Source: Caulobacter sp. UNC358MFTsu5.1 (lineage in GTDB: Bacteria; Pseudomonadota; Alphaproteobacteria; Caulobacterales; Caulobacteraceae). From it: a stretch of 64,000 nt of DNA. The stretch spans positions 687,001-751,000 of the forward strand of contig NZ_JONW01000005.1 in the NCBI RefSeq assembly GCF_000712075.1, read 5' to 3'. The stretch's first letter is position 1. Each line of letters opens with the position of its first letter. The notes below the pieces were generated by a model, which was given only the letters and a program-made list of their open reading frames with translations, did not search any database and was not told the DNA's origin. Both the position numbers and the translations under genes were made by a program. Shown piece by piece: positions 47,725 to 56,124 of the stretch.

Positions 47725-49257
47725 ATGACCGACCGCGTCACCTTCGATGGCCCCGTGATCCTCGGGGCGGGTCTGGCGGGCCTGACCGCCGCCCTCGCCG
47801 CCGTGGATACGGGCGGCAAGGCCCTGGTGCTGTCGCCCACGCCCCTGGCCACCGGCTGCTCCAGCGCCTGGGCCCAGGGCGGCATGGCCGCGGCCCTGTC
47901 GGACGAGGACGCCCCGGCCCTGCACGCCGCCGACACCATCGCCGCCGGCGCGGGCCTGTGCGACCCGACCGCCGTCGAGCTCCTGACCACCGAAGGCCCC
48001 GCCGCCGTGCGGGCCCTGGCCGCCCTGGGCGCGCCGTTCGACCGCCAGCCGGACGGCGGCTTCGTGCTCAGCCTGGAAGCCGCCCACGCCAAGGCCCGGG
48101 TCGCCCGGGTCGGCGGCGACGGGGCCGGCGCCGCGATCATGGCCGCCGTGATCGCCACGGTCCGCGCCACGCCCGCCGTCGAGGTCCGCGAGAACGCCCG
48201 CGCCCGCCGCCTGCTTCAGGACGCCACGGGTCGCGTGGTCGGGCTGATCGCCGAGATCGACGGCGCCCTGGTCGAGATCCTGGCGCCGGCGGTGATCCTG
48301 GCCACCGGCGGCGTCGGCGGCCTCTACGCGGTCACCACCACGCCCGCCCAGGTGCGCGGCGAGGGCCTGGGCCTGGCCGCCCTGGCCGGGGCCGAGATCG
48401 CCGACCCCGAGTTCGTCCAGTTCCACCCCACGGCCATCGACATCGGCAAGGACCCCGCCCCCCTGGCCACCGAGGCCCTGCGCGGCGAGGGCGCGATCCT
48501 GCGCGATCGCGACGGCCGGGCCTTCATGGCCGACTACCATCCGGCCCGCGAGCTGGCCCCGCGCGACGTGGTGGCCCGCGCCATCCACGCCGAGCGCGCG
48601 GCCGGTCGCGGCGCGTTCCTGGACGCGACCCAGGCCGTGGGCGCGCACTTCCCGCACGAGTTCCCGGCCGTCTTCGCCGCCTGCATGGGCGCGGGGATCG
48701 ATCCGCGCGTCCAGCCGATCCCGGTGACGCCGGCCGTGCACTACCACATGGGCGGGGTCGCCACCGACCTGGACGGCCGCGCCAGCCTGCCGGGCCTCTA
48801 CGCCGCCGGCGAGTGCGCCTCGACCGGGGTGCAGGGCGCCAACCGCCTGGCGTCCAACAGCCTGCTGGAAGCGGCCGTGTTCGGCGCCCGCGCCGGCCGC
48901 GCCGCGGCCGCGGAACGGGCGATCGGCGGCGAGCCGGTCAGCCTGGAGCCCCTGCCCGACCTGCCCGAGGCGGCGCTGCAGACCCTGCGCAAGGCCATGA
49001 GCCGCGACGCGGGCGTGATCCGCGACGCCGAGGGCCTGGAGCGGCTGGCGACCCAGATCGAGGCGCTGGAGCCCGCCTACGGTCCCTGCCCCACGGTGGT
49101 CGCCGCCAAGCTGATCGTCCGCGCCGCCCTGGCTCGCCAGGAAAGCCGAGGCGGCCACTACCGCGCCGACTTCCCCGCCACGGCCTTGCCGGAGCGGACC
49201 TTCGTCACCTTGCAAGACCAGGAAACGGGCCGCGCGGTCCGGTACGCCGCCGAATGA
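47725..49257 (+). CDS. nadB: L-aspartate oxidase
   Basis: NadB oxidises L-aspartate to iminoaspartate with FAD, feeding NadA. The 510-residue protein has the FAD loop ILGAGLAGLTAALAAV, the SSAWAQGGMAAAL motif, EFVQFHPTAI, and the catalytic HYHMGGVATDLDGR with GLYAAGECASTGVQGANRLA. It is slightly shorter than some homologues at the C-terminus but complete. The ATG at 47725 follows GGAGTG. It lies 67 bp after nadA and overlaps nadC by ATGA, so the operon is tight. Confidence 0.97.
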   Translation: MTDRVTFDGPVILGAGLAGLTAALAAVDTGGKALVLSPTPLATGCSSAWAQGGMAAALSDEDAPALHAADTIAAGAGLCDPTAVELLTTEGPAAVRALAALGAPFDRQPDGGFVLSLEAAHAKARVARVGGDGAGAAIMAAVIATVRATPAVEVRENARARRLLQDATGRVVGLIAEIDGALVEILAPAVILATGGVGGLYAVTTTPAQVRGEGLGLAALAGAEIADPEFVQFHPTAIDIGKDPAPLATEALRGEGAILRDRDGRAFMADYHPARELAPRDVVARAIHAERAAGRGAFLDATQAVGAHFPHEFPAVFAACMGAGIDPRVQPIPVTPAVHYHMGGVATDLDGRASLPGLYAAGECASTGVQGANRLASNSLLEAAVFGARAGRAAAAERAIGGEPVSLEPLPDLPEAALQTLRKAMSRDAGVIRDAEGLERLATQIEALEPAYGPCPTVVAAKLIVRAALARQESRGGHYRADFPATALPERTFVTLQDQETGRAVRYAAE

Positions 49258-50099
49258 CCACGCCCCTCGACGACCTCCTCGTCCGCCCGATCATCGAGAT
49301 GGCCCTGGCCGAGGACCTGGGCCGGGCCGGCGACATCACCGGCCAGGCCTGCATCGATCCTGACGCCCGCCTGTCGGTGGTGTGGGCCGCGCGGCAGGAC
49401 GGCCGGATCGCGGGCCTGTCTTGCGCCCGCCTGGCCCTGGCCGCCCTGGACCCGACCGCCCGCTTCGAGGTGGTCACCCCCGACGGCGCCGACGCCGCGC
49501 CGGGCGCGATCCTCGCCCGGGCCGAAGGCAACGCCCGCGCCGTGCTGGCCGCCGAGCGCACGGGGCTGAACCTGCTGGGCAAGCTGTCGGGCATCGCCAC
49601 CCTGACCCGCGCCTATGTCCGCCTGGTCGAGGGCACGAAGGCGACCATCGTCGACACCCGCAAGACCACGCCCGGCCTGCGGGCGCTGGAGAAGTACGCC
49701 GTGCGCTGCGGCGGCGGGATCAACCACCGCTTCGGCCTCGACGACGCCATCCTGATCAAGGACAACCACGTCGCCGCCTGCGGCGGGGTGGGCGAAGCCG
49801 TCCGCCGGGCCCGCGCCTTCGCCGGCCACCTGGTGAAGGTCGAGGTCGAGGTCGACGGCCTGGACCAGCTGGAGGACGCGCTGAAGCACGGCCCCGACGT
49901 GGTCATGCTGGACAATTTCAGCCTCGACGACCTGAAGACCGCCGTGTCCCTGGCGCGCGGCCGCGCGGTGCTGGAAGCCTCGGGCGGCGTCAACCTGACC
50001 ACCGTGCGCGCCATCGCCGAGACCGGCGTGGACGTGATCAGCGTGGGCGCCCTGACCCACTCGGCCCTGACCCTGGACATCGGCCTGGACGCGGCCTAG
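49254..50099 (+). CDS. nadC: Nicotinate-nucleotide diphosphorylase (carboxylating)
   Basis: NadC (quinolinate phosphoribosyltransferase) converts quinolinate and PRPP to nicotinate mononucleotide, the last step shared by this operon. The 281-residue protein has the substrate-binding DTRKTTPGLRALEKYAV, GGGINHRFGLDDAILIKDNH, EVEVDGLDQLEDAL and the C-terminal EASGGVNLTTVRAIAETGVD. The ATG overlaps the nadB stop (ATGA). Its stop shares CTAG with the convergent SDR gene. Confidence 0.97.
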   Translation: MTTPLDDLLVRPIIEMALAEDLGRAGDITGQACIDPDARLSVVWAARQDGRIAGLSCARLALAALDPTARFEVVTPDGADAAPGAILARAEGNARAVLAAERTGLNLLGKLSGIATLTRAYVRLVEGTKATIVDTRKTTPGLRALEKYAVRCGGGINHRFGLDDAILIKDNHVAACGGVGEAVRRARAFAGHLVKVEVEVDGLDQLEDALKHGPDVVMLDNFSLDDLKTAVSLARGRAVLEASGGVNLTTVRAIAETGVDVISVGALTHSALTLDIGLDAA

Positions 50100-50845
50100 C
50101 CGAGGCGCGCCCGATACAGCGCGACCGCGTCCTGCCCGGCCGGAAAGTGGAGCCGGCCCGAGCGGTCGTGAAGGGCCGCCCACACCGCCTCGGCGACGTC
50201 GATCTCGCGCGTGGTCATGGCGGGCTTGGCGAAGCTTTCGAAGATCGGACCGGCGAAGTCGGCATAGGCGGCCGGGATCAGGTCCTCGACGCGGATGTCG
50301 GTGTTCTGCGCGAAACGGGTCGTCGGGCCGTATCCCGGCTCCACCAGCTTCACCCGGACGCCGAAATGGCCCAGCTCAAGGGCCAGCGAGCCCGAAAAGC
50401 CCTCGATGGCCTGCTTGCTGGCGGTATAGGCGGCCGCCAGCGGCATGGCGGCCAGGGTGACGGACGAGGTCACGTTGACGATCACGCCGGATCGGCGCTC
50501 GCGCATCTGGGGGATGACGGCCTGGCACATGGCCATCACGCCAAAGGTGTTGGTGTCGAACACCTTGCGGATGTGGGCCATCGGGGTCGCTTCGAACGCT
50601 CCGACGACCCCGACGCCGGCGTTGTTGACCAAGGCGTCTATCGGGCCGGCCGCCGCCACGGCCGCGGCGATGCTTTCCGGGCGGGTTACGTCGAGCGGCA
50701 GAACCCTCAGCATCTCCGAACGCGGCAAAGCGGCCGTGTCGGGCTTGCGCATGGTGGCGACGACGTTCCAGCCCTTGGCCAGGAAATGGCGGGCCGTCTC
50801 GAGGCCGTAGCCCGAGGACGCGCCGGTGATCAGGATGGTGGGCAT
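50096..50845 (-). CDS. Short-chain dehydrogenase/reductase
   Basis: A 249-residue SDR with ILITGASSGYGLETA as cofactor loop, NNAG, catalytic Ser in NVTSSVT and YTASK as active-site pair. It belongs to the group whose substrates are often oxidised lipids or steroids, but the substrate here is open. The ATG at 50845 has GGAGGC 6 nt upstream; the frame is open to 50887. It lies downstream of the AraC-family gene on the same strand (111 bp), a common pairing in which the regulator controls the SDR. Confidence 0.92.
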   Translation of the reverse strand: MPTILITGASSGYGLETARHFLAKGWNVVATMRKPDTAALPRSEMLRVLPLDVTRPESIAAAVAAAGPIDALVNNAGVGVVGAFEATPMAHIRKVFDTNTFGVMAMCQAVIPQMRERRSGVIVNVTSSVTLAAMPLAAAYTASKQAIEGFSGSLALELGHFGVRVKLVEPGYGPTTRFAQNTDIRVEDLIPAAYADFAGPIFESFAKPAMTTREIDVAEAVWAALHDRSGRLHFPAGQDAVALYRARLG

Positions 50846-50956
50846 GGTAGCCTCCAGTTGCTTGGACGCCGCCTTCCTAAGGCCCATTGTCGGGACGATC
50901 GATAATCAGAAGTCCAAAATTAGTTTCCAATCATCCAAATCCGCCTGCGGAGAAGC

Positions 50957-51868
50957 CTAGGCCGTTTCCCCGCCGCCGTTGCGAGCGAACCGACCGGGCG
51001 AACAACCCAGCCGCTTGCGGAACGCCGTGCTGAAGGCGCTCGCCGACTCGTAGCCGATCTCGTCGGCGATCCGGTCCAGGGTCTTGGCGCCGCCCATCAG
51101 GGCGTCCTTGGCCAGCGCCATGCGCCAGCGCGCCAGGTATTCGATCGGGCCGCAGCCCAGGACCTCGCCGAACCGCGCGGCGAACGCCGAGCGCGACAGC
51201 CCCGCGACCTTAGCCAGGCCCGCGACCGTCCAATGGCTCCGCACGTCCGCGTGCATGGCGCGCAGAACCCGGGCCAGGACCGGATCGCGCAGCCCGTTGA
51301 GCAGGCCAGCCCGATCGTCGTCCCGCGCCACGCCGCGCCAGCGCAGGGCCTCGACGAGCAGGACCTCCAGCATGCGCTGCAAAATCATGTCGCGACCGGG
51401 CTCCTCGCGCGCGCACTCGTCCCGGATCAGCGCAATCACCGCGCTCAACCTGTCCGTCCGCCCCTCCGAGGCCGGGATCAGGATCATGCGCGGCAACAGG
51501 GCGAGCAACAGCTGCGCGTTGATCCGCTCGATGCGGAAGGCGCCGCCCAGTGATTCAAAATCGGCTTCGCCCTCCGGATCACCGTGCCGCACCGGCGCGT
51601 TCGTCGGCTCGCGAAGGACACCGCCGACGCCTGGATGGCTGCTCAACGCGAAGGCCGGCGTGGACGGCAGCAGCAGGAAGTCGCCCGCCGTCATCCTGAA
51701 AGCGGGCTGGTCCGCGAAGGCGATCCAGCACTCTCCCTTCAGGACGATCGTGAAGCCGGGCGCATCGTGGTCGGCGTAGCGGACGCCCCAGCGCCCCCGC
51801 CCGGTGATCGGCTTTGAGAGGACCGAACTCGGCCGAAGCAGCGCGACGATGTCGCTTAGAGGATCCAT
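50957..51868 (-). CDS. AraC-family transcriptional regulator with cupin sensor
   Basis: A 303-residue regulator. The N-terminal cupin (about 1-170) has WGVRYADHDAPGFTIVLKGE and MTAGDFLLLPSTPAF, the AraC cupin-6 type. The C-terminal double helix-turn-helix begins near 200: WTVAGLAKVAGLSRSAFAAR, then YLARWRMALAKDAL and IADEIGYESASAFSTAFRK. It is likely the regulator of the SDR gene downstream. The ligand is unknown. The upstream gap (186 bp) is shared with the response-regulator operon. Confidence 0.93.
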   Translation of the reverse strand: MDPLSDIVALLRPSSVLSKPITGRGRWGVRYADHDAPGFTIVLKGECWIAFADQPAFRMTAGDFLLLPSTPAFALSSHPGVGGVLREPTNAPVRHGDPEGEADFESLGGAFRIERINAQLLLALLPRMILIPASEGRTDRLSAVIALIRDECAREEPGRDMILQRMLEVLLVEALRWRGVARDDDRAGLLNGLRDPVLARVLRAMHADVRSHWTVAGLAKVAGLSRSAFAARFGEVLGCGPIEYLARWRMALAKDALMGGAKTLDRIADEIGYESASAFSTAFRKRLGCSPGRFARNGGGETA

Positions 51869-52054
51869 TCGGACGATCAGACACTAGATTGCACCGCTGA
51901 ATTATCAGCCATCCAGCAGGGCCTGTCACCAGCGTCGCGCGTCACACCGCGACATTCCGCCCCACCGCCTCCGCGACAGCGGTTTCTTAACCCTGTTCAG
52001 TCATAGGGTAACGGTCCCAAGCCTGGGGGACGGGGGCCGGAGCGCGTCGGGGTC

Positions 52055-52648
52055 TTGCAGCCAAGTCAGTACATCAATCTGGACAAGGCCAAGGCGCTGG
52101 TCGTCGACGACAATCCCCAGTCGCTCGACATCCTGATCGGCGTCCTGACCAGCTTCGGGCTGCGCAACATCACGCGCAAGGCCGACGGCAAGGAAGCCCA
52201 GGAAGAGCTCAAGTACACGGCCTACGACCTGGTGCTGCTGAACGGCCCCCTACCCGAGATGGACGGCTACGACCTGACCCGCTGGCTGCGCCGCGAGGCC
52301 GACGAGGCCAATCGCATGACGCCGGTGATCATCGTCACCTCCCACACCCGCCGCAGCCAGGTCGAGAAGGCCCGGGACTGCGGCGCCAATTTCATCGTCA
52401 CCAAGCCGATCTCTCCGGCCGTGATGCTGGAACGCATTCTGTGGGTCGCCCGAGGCGACCGGATGTTCATCGAATGCGACGCCTATATCGGTCCCGACCG
52501 CCGCTGGCGGAACCTCGGCCCGCCCGTGGAGTTCCCGGACGGCCGGCGCCGCGACGATCAGTCCATTGAACTGGGCGAGCCCGAAGGCGCAAACATGAGC
52601 CAGGACGAGCTTGACGCCCTGATTAAACCTATGAAGTCGATTGCATGA
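52055..52648 (+). CDS. Response regulator with Asn at the phosphorylation site and FliM-like C-terminal peptide
   Basis: A 197-residue protein. Residues 12-132 form a receiver with the acidic pair Asp18-Asp19 (LVVDDN), Thr95 and Lys117 (FIVTKP) as in active receivers, but the phospho-acceptor position is Asn63 (DLVLLNGPLPEMDG instead of ...D..MP.MDG), so normal phosphorylation is not expected. A linker with GPDRRWR and GRRRDD follows; the end, MSQDELDALI (181-190), matches the CheY-binding N-terminal motif of FliM (LSQAEIDALL). A flagellar-motor role is likely, by inference. TTG start; no ATG in frame before the domain. Coupled to the next gene by ATGA. Confidence 0.8.
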   Translation: MQPSQYINLDKAKALVVDDNPQSLDILIGVLTSFGLRNITRKADGKEAQEELKYTAYDLVLLNGPLPEMDGYDLTRWLRREADEANRMTPVIIVTSHTRRSQVEKARDCGANFIVTKPISPAVMLERILWVARGDRMFIECDAYIGPDRRWRNLGPPVEFPDGRRRDDQSIELGEPEGANMSQDELDALIKPMKSIA

Positions 52649-53121
52649 CCCAGGTCAAAAAGAGCCGCATGAAGCCCCGCCTGGGCCAGCTGATGAAGCA
52701 GTCGGGCGGCATGTACGTGGCCGAGGCCCTCAAGCGCGCCGACGCCACCATGGAAACCCTGCGCGAGCCGTCCCTGACCGGGATCGACGACTACATCACC
52801 GCCCTGGACGCCTTGCTGGTCTCGGGCCAGGACGAGGCGGCGGTGATCGAGGGCCTGTACGCCCGGGCCGGCGACATCGTCAGCCTCAGCGGCGCCGAGC
52901 GCAACGAGGCGGTCCAGATCGCCGCCCGCTCGCTGTGCGACCTGCTGGACGAGGCCCCGGGCCTGACCCCGTCGATCGTGGCCGGGATCAAGGTCTACAT
53001 CGCCTCGATCAAGCTGCTGCACCGCGCGCCCGACAATCCCGACCTGCAGCAGCCGATCCTGCAGGGCCTGGCCGCCGTGCTGGAAAAGCACCGCGGCGAG
53101 AACCGCTCCGCCGCCGACTAG
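52645..53121 (+). CDS. Helical partner protein of unknown function
   Basis: A 158-residue all-helical cytoplasmic protein (LKRADATMETLREPSLTGID, VQIAARSLCDLLDEAPGL, IVAGIKVYIASIKLLHRA). It starts inside the stop of the response-regulator gene (ATGA), so the two are made together and probably act together. It has no His-phosphotransfer signature that I can identify and no membrane segment. A chemotaxis or flagellar adaptor is a reasonable guess only. The N-terminus is basic (KKSRMKPR). Confidence 0.7.
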   Translation: MTQVKKSRMKPRLGQLMKQSGGMYVAEALKRADATMETLREPSLTGIDDYITALDALLVSGQDEAAVIEGLYARAGDIVSLSGAERNEAVQIAARSLCDLLDEAPGLTPSIVAGIKVYIASIKLLHRAPDNPDLQQPILQGLAAVLEKHRGENRSAAD

Positions 53122-53213
53122 GCCTTCGCAGCATCCCGCCGGCGCTTGGCAGACAAGCACTCGCGGCCCTGCTTGCGCCATGCCACGCCTTCGCCGACGC
53201 GGAGGGACCCGGC

Positions 53214-53699
53214 ATGAGAGCGGCCAGCCTGATCATCATCCTCGCGGCCCTGCCCCTGGCGGCGGCCGACGCACCCGCGCCCAGCCCGGACTTCCCCGAC
53301 GGCTATCGCGACTGGCGGCACGTCTCGACCGGACTGATCGGCCCGCACGCCCCGGCCTACGCGGTCAACGGCGGCTTCCACCACATCTACGCCAACCCGG
53401 CGGCCCTGGAGGGCTATCGCGAGGGCCGGTTCCCCGACGGGGCGGTGCTGGTCTACGACCTGTTCGAGGCCGTCGACAAAGGCGGCGACGTCACCGCCCA
53501 GGGGGCGCGACGGCACGTGGACGTGATGGTCAAGGACAGCCGCCGCTTCGCCGCCACCGACGGCTGGGGCTACGCCGAGTTCGCGGCCGGCGAGCGCACG
53601 CCCCGGCCGGGGATCGCCGCCAGCCAGGACACGACCTGCCACGCTTGCCACCAGCGGGCGGCGGCGCGGGACTTCGTGTTCAGCGGGTTGCGGGACTAG
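53214..53699 (+). CDS. Cytochrome P460-family c-type haem protein
   Basis: A 161-residue periplasmic protein with signal peptide (LIIILAALPLAAADA). The C-terminal CHACH (residues about 143-147) is a CxxCH haem c site, and the core (DWRHVSTGLIG, GFHHIYANPAALEGYREG, RHVDVMVKDSRRFAATDGWG) fits the cytochrome P460 fold, whose known members oxidise hydroxylamine or bind NO. The Lys that cross-links haem in P460 cannot be placed with certainty. The ATG has GGAGGGA 6 nt upstream. Probably its own transcript, 92 bp after the previous gene. Confidence 0.87.
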   Translation: MRAASLIIILAALPLAAADAPAPSPDFPDGYRDWRHVSTGLIGPHAPAYAVNGGFHHIYANPAALEGYREGRFPDGAVLVYDLFEAVDKGGDVTAQGARRHVDVMVKDSRRFAATDGWGYAEFAAGERTPRPGIAASQDTTCHACHQRAAARDFVFSGLRD

Positions 53700-53719
53700 C
53701 TTTCAACGCCCGCAAAACG

Positions 53720-53829
53720 GTTGTCATCCCGGAAGCCTCGCAGAGGCTGTCCGGGACCCAGGGGACTGGGCCAAGGCTTTGCGGTTCACCTGGGTCCCGG
53801 ACAACGCTTCGCGTTTCCGGGATGACAAC
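53720..53829. repeat. Palindromic intergenic repeat, family B, second full copy
   Basis: Nearly identical to 6702-6813: outer arms GTTGTCATCCCGGAA and its complement, inner arms GTCCGGGACCCAGG and CCTGGGTCCCGGAC. Differences cluster in the loop and in the right-hand spacer. It lies between the convergent cytochrome and acyltransferase genes and ends 5 bp before the acyltransferase stop. Confidence 0.92.
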
Positions 53830-53834
53830 GGTGA

Positions 53835-54992
53835 TTACCGCTTCCCCCGCAGCCACGGCGCCAGGCGGTCCTGCAGGGGCTGGTCGATATAGGTGTGGAA
53901 CAGCCAGGCCGCGGCGATGGCGATCGGGAACGAGGCCAGCCACATCAGCCACTGCCAGCCGATGCCGATCGGCACGGTCTCGATCAGCTTGTGCACCGCG
54001 CTCCAGTAGATCACGCCGACGAAGATGTGGGTGATGAACAGGGCGAACGACAGCTTGGCGCCCTCCTCGATCCAGGCCCGGGGGTGCTTGACCGGCAGGC
54101 GGCCCGCGCCCAGCACGATGGCGGCGATGGCGGTCAGGCAGGGGATGTCGAACAGCAGCTCGTCGGGCAGGGCGTAGCGGTCCAGCGGCTGCATGGCCAC
54201 CAGCACGACGACGCCGCCGACCAGCAGGGCCTTGGCGGCCTTTTCCGACGGCCAGTCCATCTCGACCGCCCGCGCCAGGCAGACGCCGAGGATGAACAGC
54301 GGCAGGGCGCGCACGACGCCGAAGCGGAACTGAAGGTCCGACAGGGCGTGGTCGAACACGGTCCGCGCGATCACCTCGCAGGCGGCGAAGGCCAGGGCCC
54401 CGACCAGCGGCAGCACCCAGGGGTGGCGCACCTTGTCGGCGGCCCGCCACAGCCAGGGGAACACCGCGTAGCAGACGATCAGGGCCGAAAGCGACCAGCT
54501 GGGCAGGTTCCAACCGTCGCTGTTGAAGCCCCAGGCGTGGACCAGCAGGGCCTGGACCGGCAGCTGGTCCCAGGCGAAGCGCGAGGGCTTGTGGGCGTCG
54601 GTGCCCAGGGCGTTCAGCACCAGCACCAGGGCGGCCATCATCAGCAGCACGATCAGGTGCCCCGGCCAGACACGGCCGACCCGGCGCACCCAGAAGCGGC
54701 CGTGGCTGATCCGCCCGGTCAGGGTGGAGGCCCCGTAGGCCCGGCCCAGCACGTAGCCCGACAGCATCAGGAAGAAGTCGGTGGCCAGGAACCCGCGCGA
54801 GAACACCTGGCCGAAGCGCTCGATCCGCATCGGGCCCTCGGCGCCGAAGTGGTAGATGACGATCAGCAGCGAGGCGAGCAGCCGCAGCAGGTCCAGGGCG
54901 CCGCCACGCGTCGAGGCGCGGACGGGCCTGACCGCGACCGGCTCGGCGACCGGTTCGGACTCCGGAAGGGGGGATTGGACGGGTACGTTCAC
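53835..54992 (-). CDS. Acyltransferase 3 family (OafA/YrhL-like) membrane protein
   Basis: A polytopic inner-membrane acyltransferase of 385 residues with about ten helices. The family signatures are LDLLRLLASLLIVIYHFGAE (catalytic His), DFFLMLSGYVLGRAY, HGRFWVRRVGRVWPGHLIVL and a last helix followed by YIDQPLQDRL. Such enzymes O-acetylate LPS, capsule or peptidoglycan sugars. The GTG at 54992 has only AAGG upstream. No glycan gene cluster is adjacent; target unknown. Confidence 0.92.
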   Translation of the reverse strand: MNVPVQSPLPESEPVAEPVAVRPVRASTRGGALDLLRLLASLLIVIYHFGAEGPMRIERFGQVFSRGFLATDFFLMLSGYVLGRAYGASTLTGRISHGRFWVRRVGRVWPGHLIVLLMMAALVLVLNALGTDAHKPSRFAWDQLPVQALLVHAWGFNSDGWNLPSWSLSALIVCYAVFPWLWRAADKVRHPWVLPLVGALAFAACEVIARTVFDHALSDLQFRFGVVRALPLFILGVCLARAVEMDWPSEKAAKALLVGGVVVLVAMQPLDRYALPDELLFDIPCLTAIAAIVLGAGRLPVKHPRAWIEEGAKLSFALFITHIFVGVIYWSAVHKLIETVPIGIGWQWLMWLASFPIAIAAAWLFHTYIDQPLQDRLAPWLRGKR

Positions 54993-55110
54993 AACGTCCG
55001 TGCCTTAACAAAGCCGGGCGGCTCGGGAAAGCGCGCGCAGCCCCTGTGCGCGCGTCATGGCGACACAGCCTGGGACTGTGGCGGAATAGCCCCGCCCCTT
55101 CCTTCTCCCC

Positions 55111-55237
55111 GTCATCCCGGGCCTTGTGCCCGGGACCCCTCCGTCCGCCGCAGGTGCGGATGTGTGGCGCACCAGCGCGCCATTGCACTTCACGTGCGAG
55201 CTGAACCAGGGGTCCCGGGCACAAGGCCCGGGATGAC
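55111..55237. repeat. Palindromic intergenic repeat, family C, copy 2
   Basis: The same perfect 30-bp arms as 44300-44428 (55111-55140 and 55208-55237), with the core in reverse orientation. The central hairpin here is TGGCGC-ACCA-GCGCGCCA, different in sequence from copy 1 but still base-paired. It takes up much of the 318-bp gap 54993-55310; the rest holds the promoters and nothing else I recognise. Confidence 0.93.
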
Positions 55238-55310
55238 GGACGGGGATATTGAAGTTGGGAGGAACCGCCCCATCTGTAACTCCATCAGTATCTAATCGGA
55301 CGCCCCGCCC

Positions 55311-56084
55311 ATGACCGCCCGCCTGCCCGTCCTGTTCCTCGGCCACGGCTCGCCGATGAACGCCATCGAGGACAACGCCTGGAGCCGCGCCTGGGCGGCG
55401 CTCGGCGCCGAGCTGCCGCGCCCCAAGGCGGTGCTGATGATCAGCGCCCACTGGGAGACGCGCGGGGCCAGCGCCGTGAGCGCGGCCGAGCGCCCCGAGA
55501 CCATCCACGACTTCGGCGGCTTCCCCCAGGCCCTGTTCGAGGTGCGCTACGACGCGCCCGGCGACCCGGCCCTGGCCCAGCGGGTGGCGCAGGTGCTGTC
55601 GCCCGACCTGGTGGTCCAGCATCCGACCCGGGGCCTCGACCACGGCGCCTGGGGCGTGCTGAGGCCGATGTACCCGGACGCCGACGTACCGGTGGTGCAG
55701 CTGAGCCTGGACCGCGGCCGGCCCGACCGCTGGCACTACGAGGCCGGCAAGCGCCTGGCCGCCCTGCGCGACGAAGGCGTGCTGATCGTCGGCAGCGGCG
55801 ACATCGTCCACAATCTGCGGGCCGTGAATTTCCGCACCGGCGAGACCCCGGAGTGGGCCCCGCGCTTCAACGAGACGGCCAAGGCCCTGATCGCCGCCGG
55901 CGACCACGACCCGCTGATCGACTGGCGCGGCCTGGGCCCCGACGCCGAGGCCTCGATCAACAGCGCCGAACACTACCTGCCCCTGCTCTACGTGCTGGGC
56001 GCGCAGGAGAAGGGCGAGCCGGTCTCGTTCTTCACCGACGACGTGTTCGCGGCCATCTCGATGACGTCGGTGCGGGTGGGATAG
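55311..56084 (+). CDS. LigB-type extradiol dioxygenase (4,5-DOPA dioxygenase / YgiD family)
   Basis: A 257-residue class III extradiol dioxygenase. Metal-binding and active-site residues are visible in FLGHGSPMNAI, MISAHWETRG, GLDHGAWGVLRPMY and NSAEHYLPLLY; all four His-bearing motifs are present. It is closest in layout to YgiD, a zinc enzyme that can cleave L-DOPA in vitro; the natural substrate is unknown. ATG at 55311. It is 40 bp upstream of a GST gene and probably co-transcribed. Confidence 0.92.
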   Translation: MTARLPVLFLGHGSPMNAIEDNAWSRAWAALGAELPRPKAVLMISAHWETRGASAVSAAERPETIHDFGGFPQALFEVRYDAPGDPALAQRVAQVLSPDLVVQHPTRGLDHGAWGVLRPMYPDADVPVVQLSLDRGRPDRWHYEAGKRLAALRDEGVLIVGSGDIVHNLRAVNFRTGETPEWAPRFNETAKALIAAGDHDPLIDWRGLGPDAEASINSAEHYLPLLYVLGAQEKGEPVSFFTDDVFAAISMTSVRVG

Positions 56085-56124
56085 CGTCCGCGCATCCTTT
56101 CCCGTCCCACCGGGTTTTCCCCGC

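Noticed and set aside
53720..53829. Palindromic repeats as CRISPR array
   Set aside because: Single palindromic units at scattered intergenic sites, with no regular repeat-spacer array and no cas genes.
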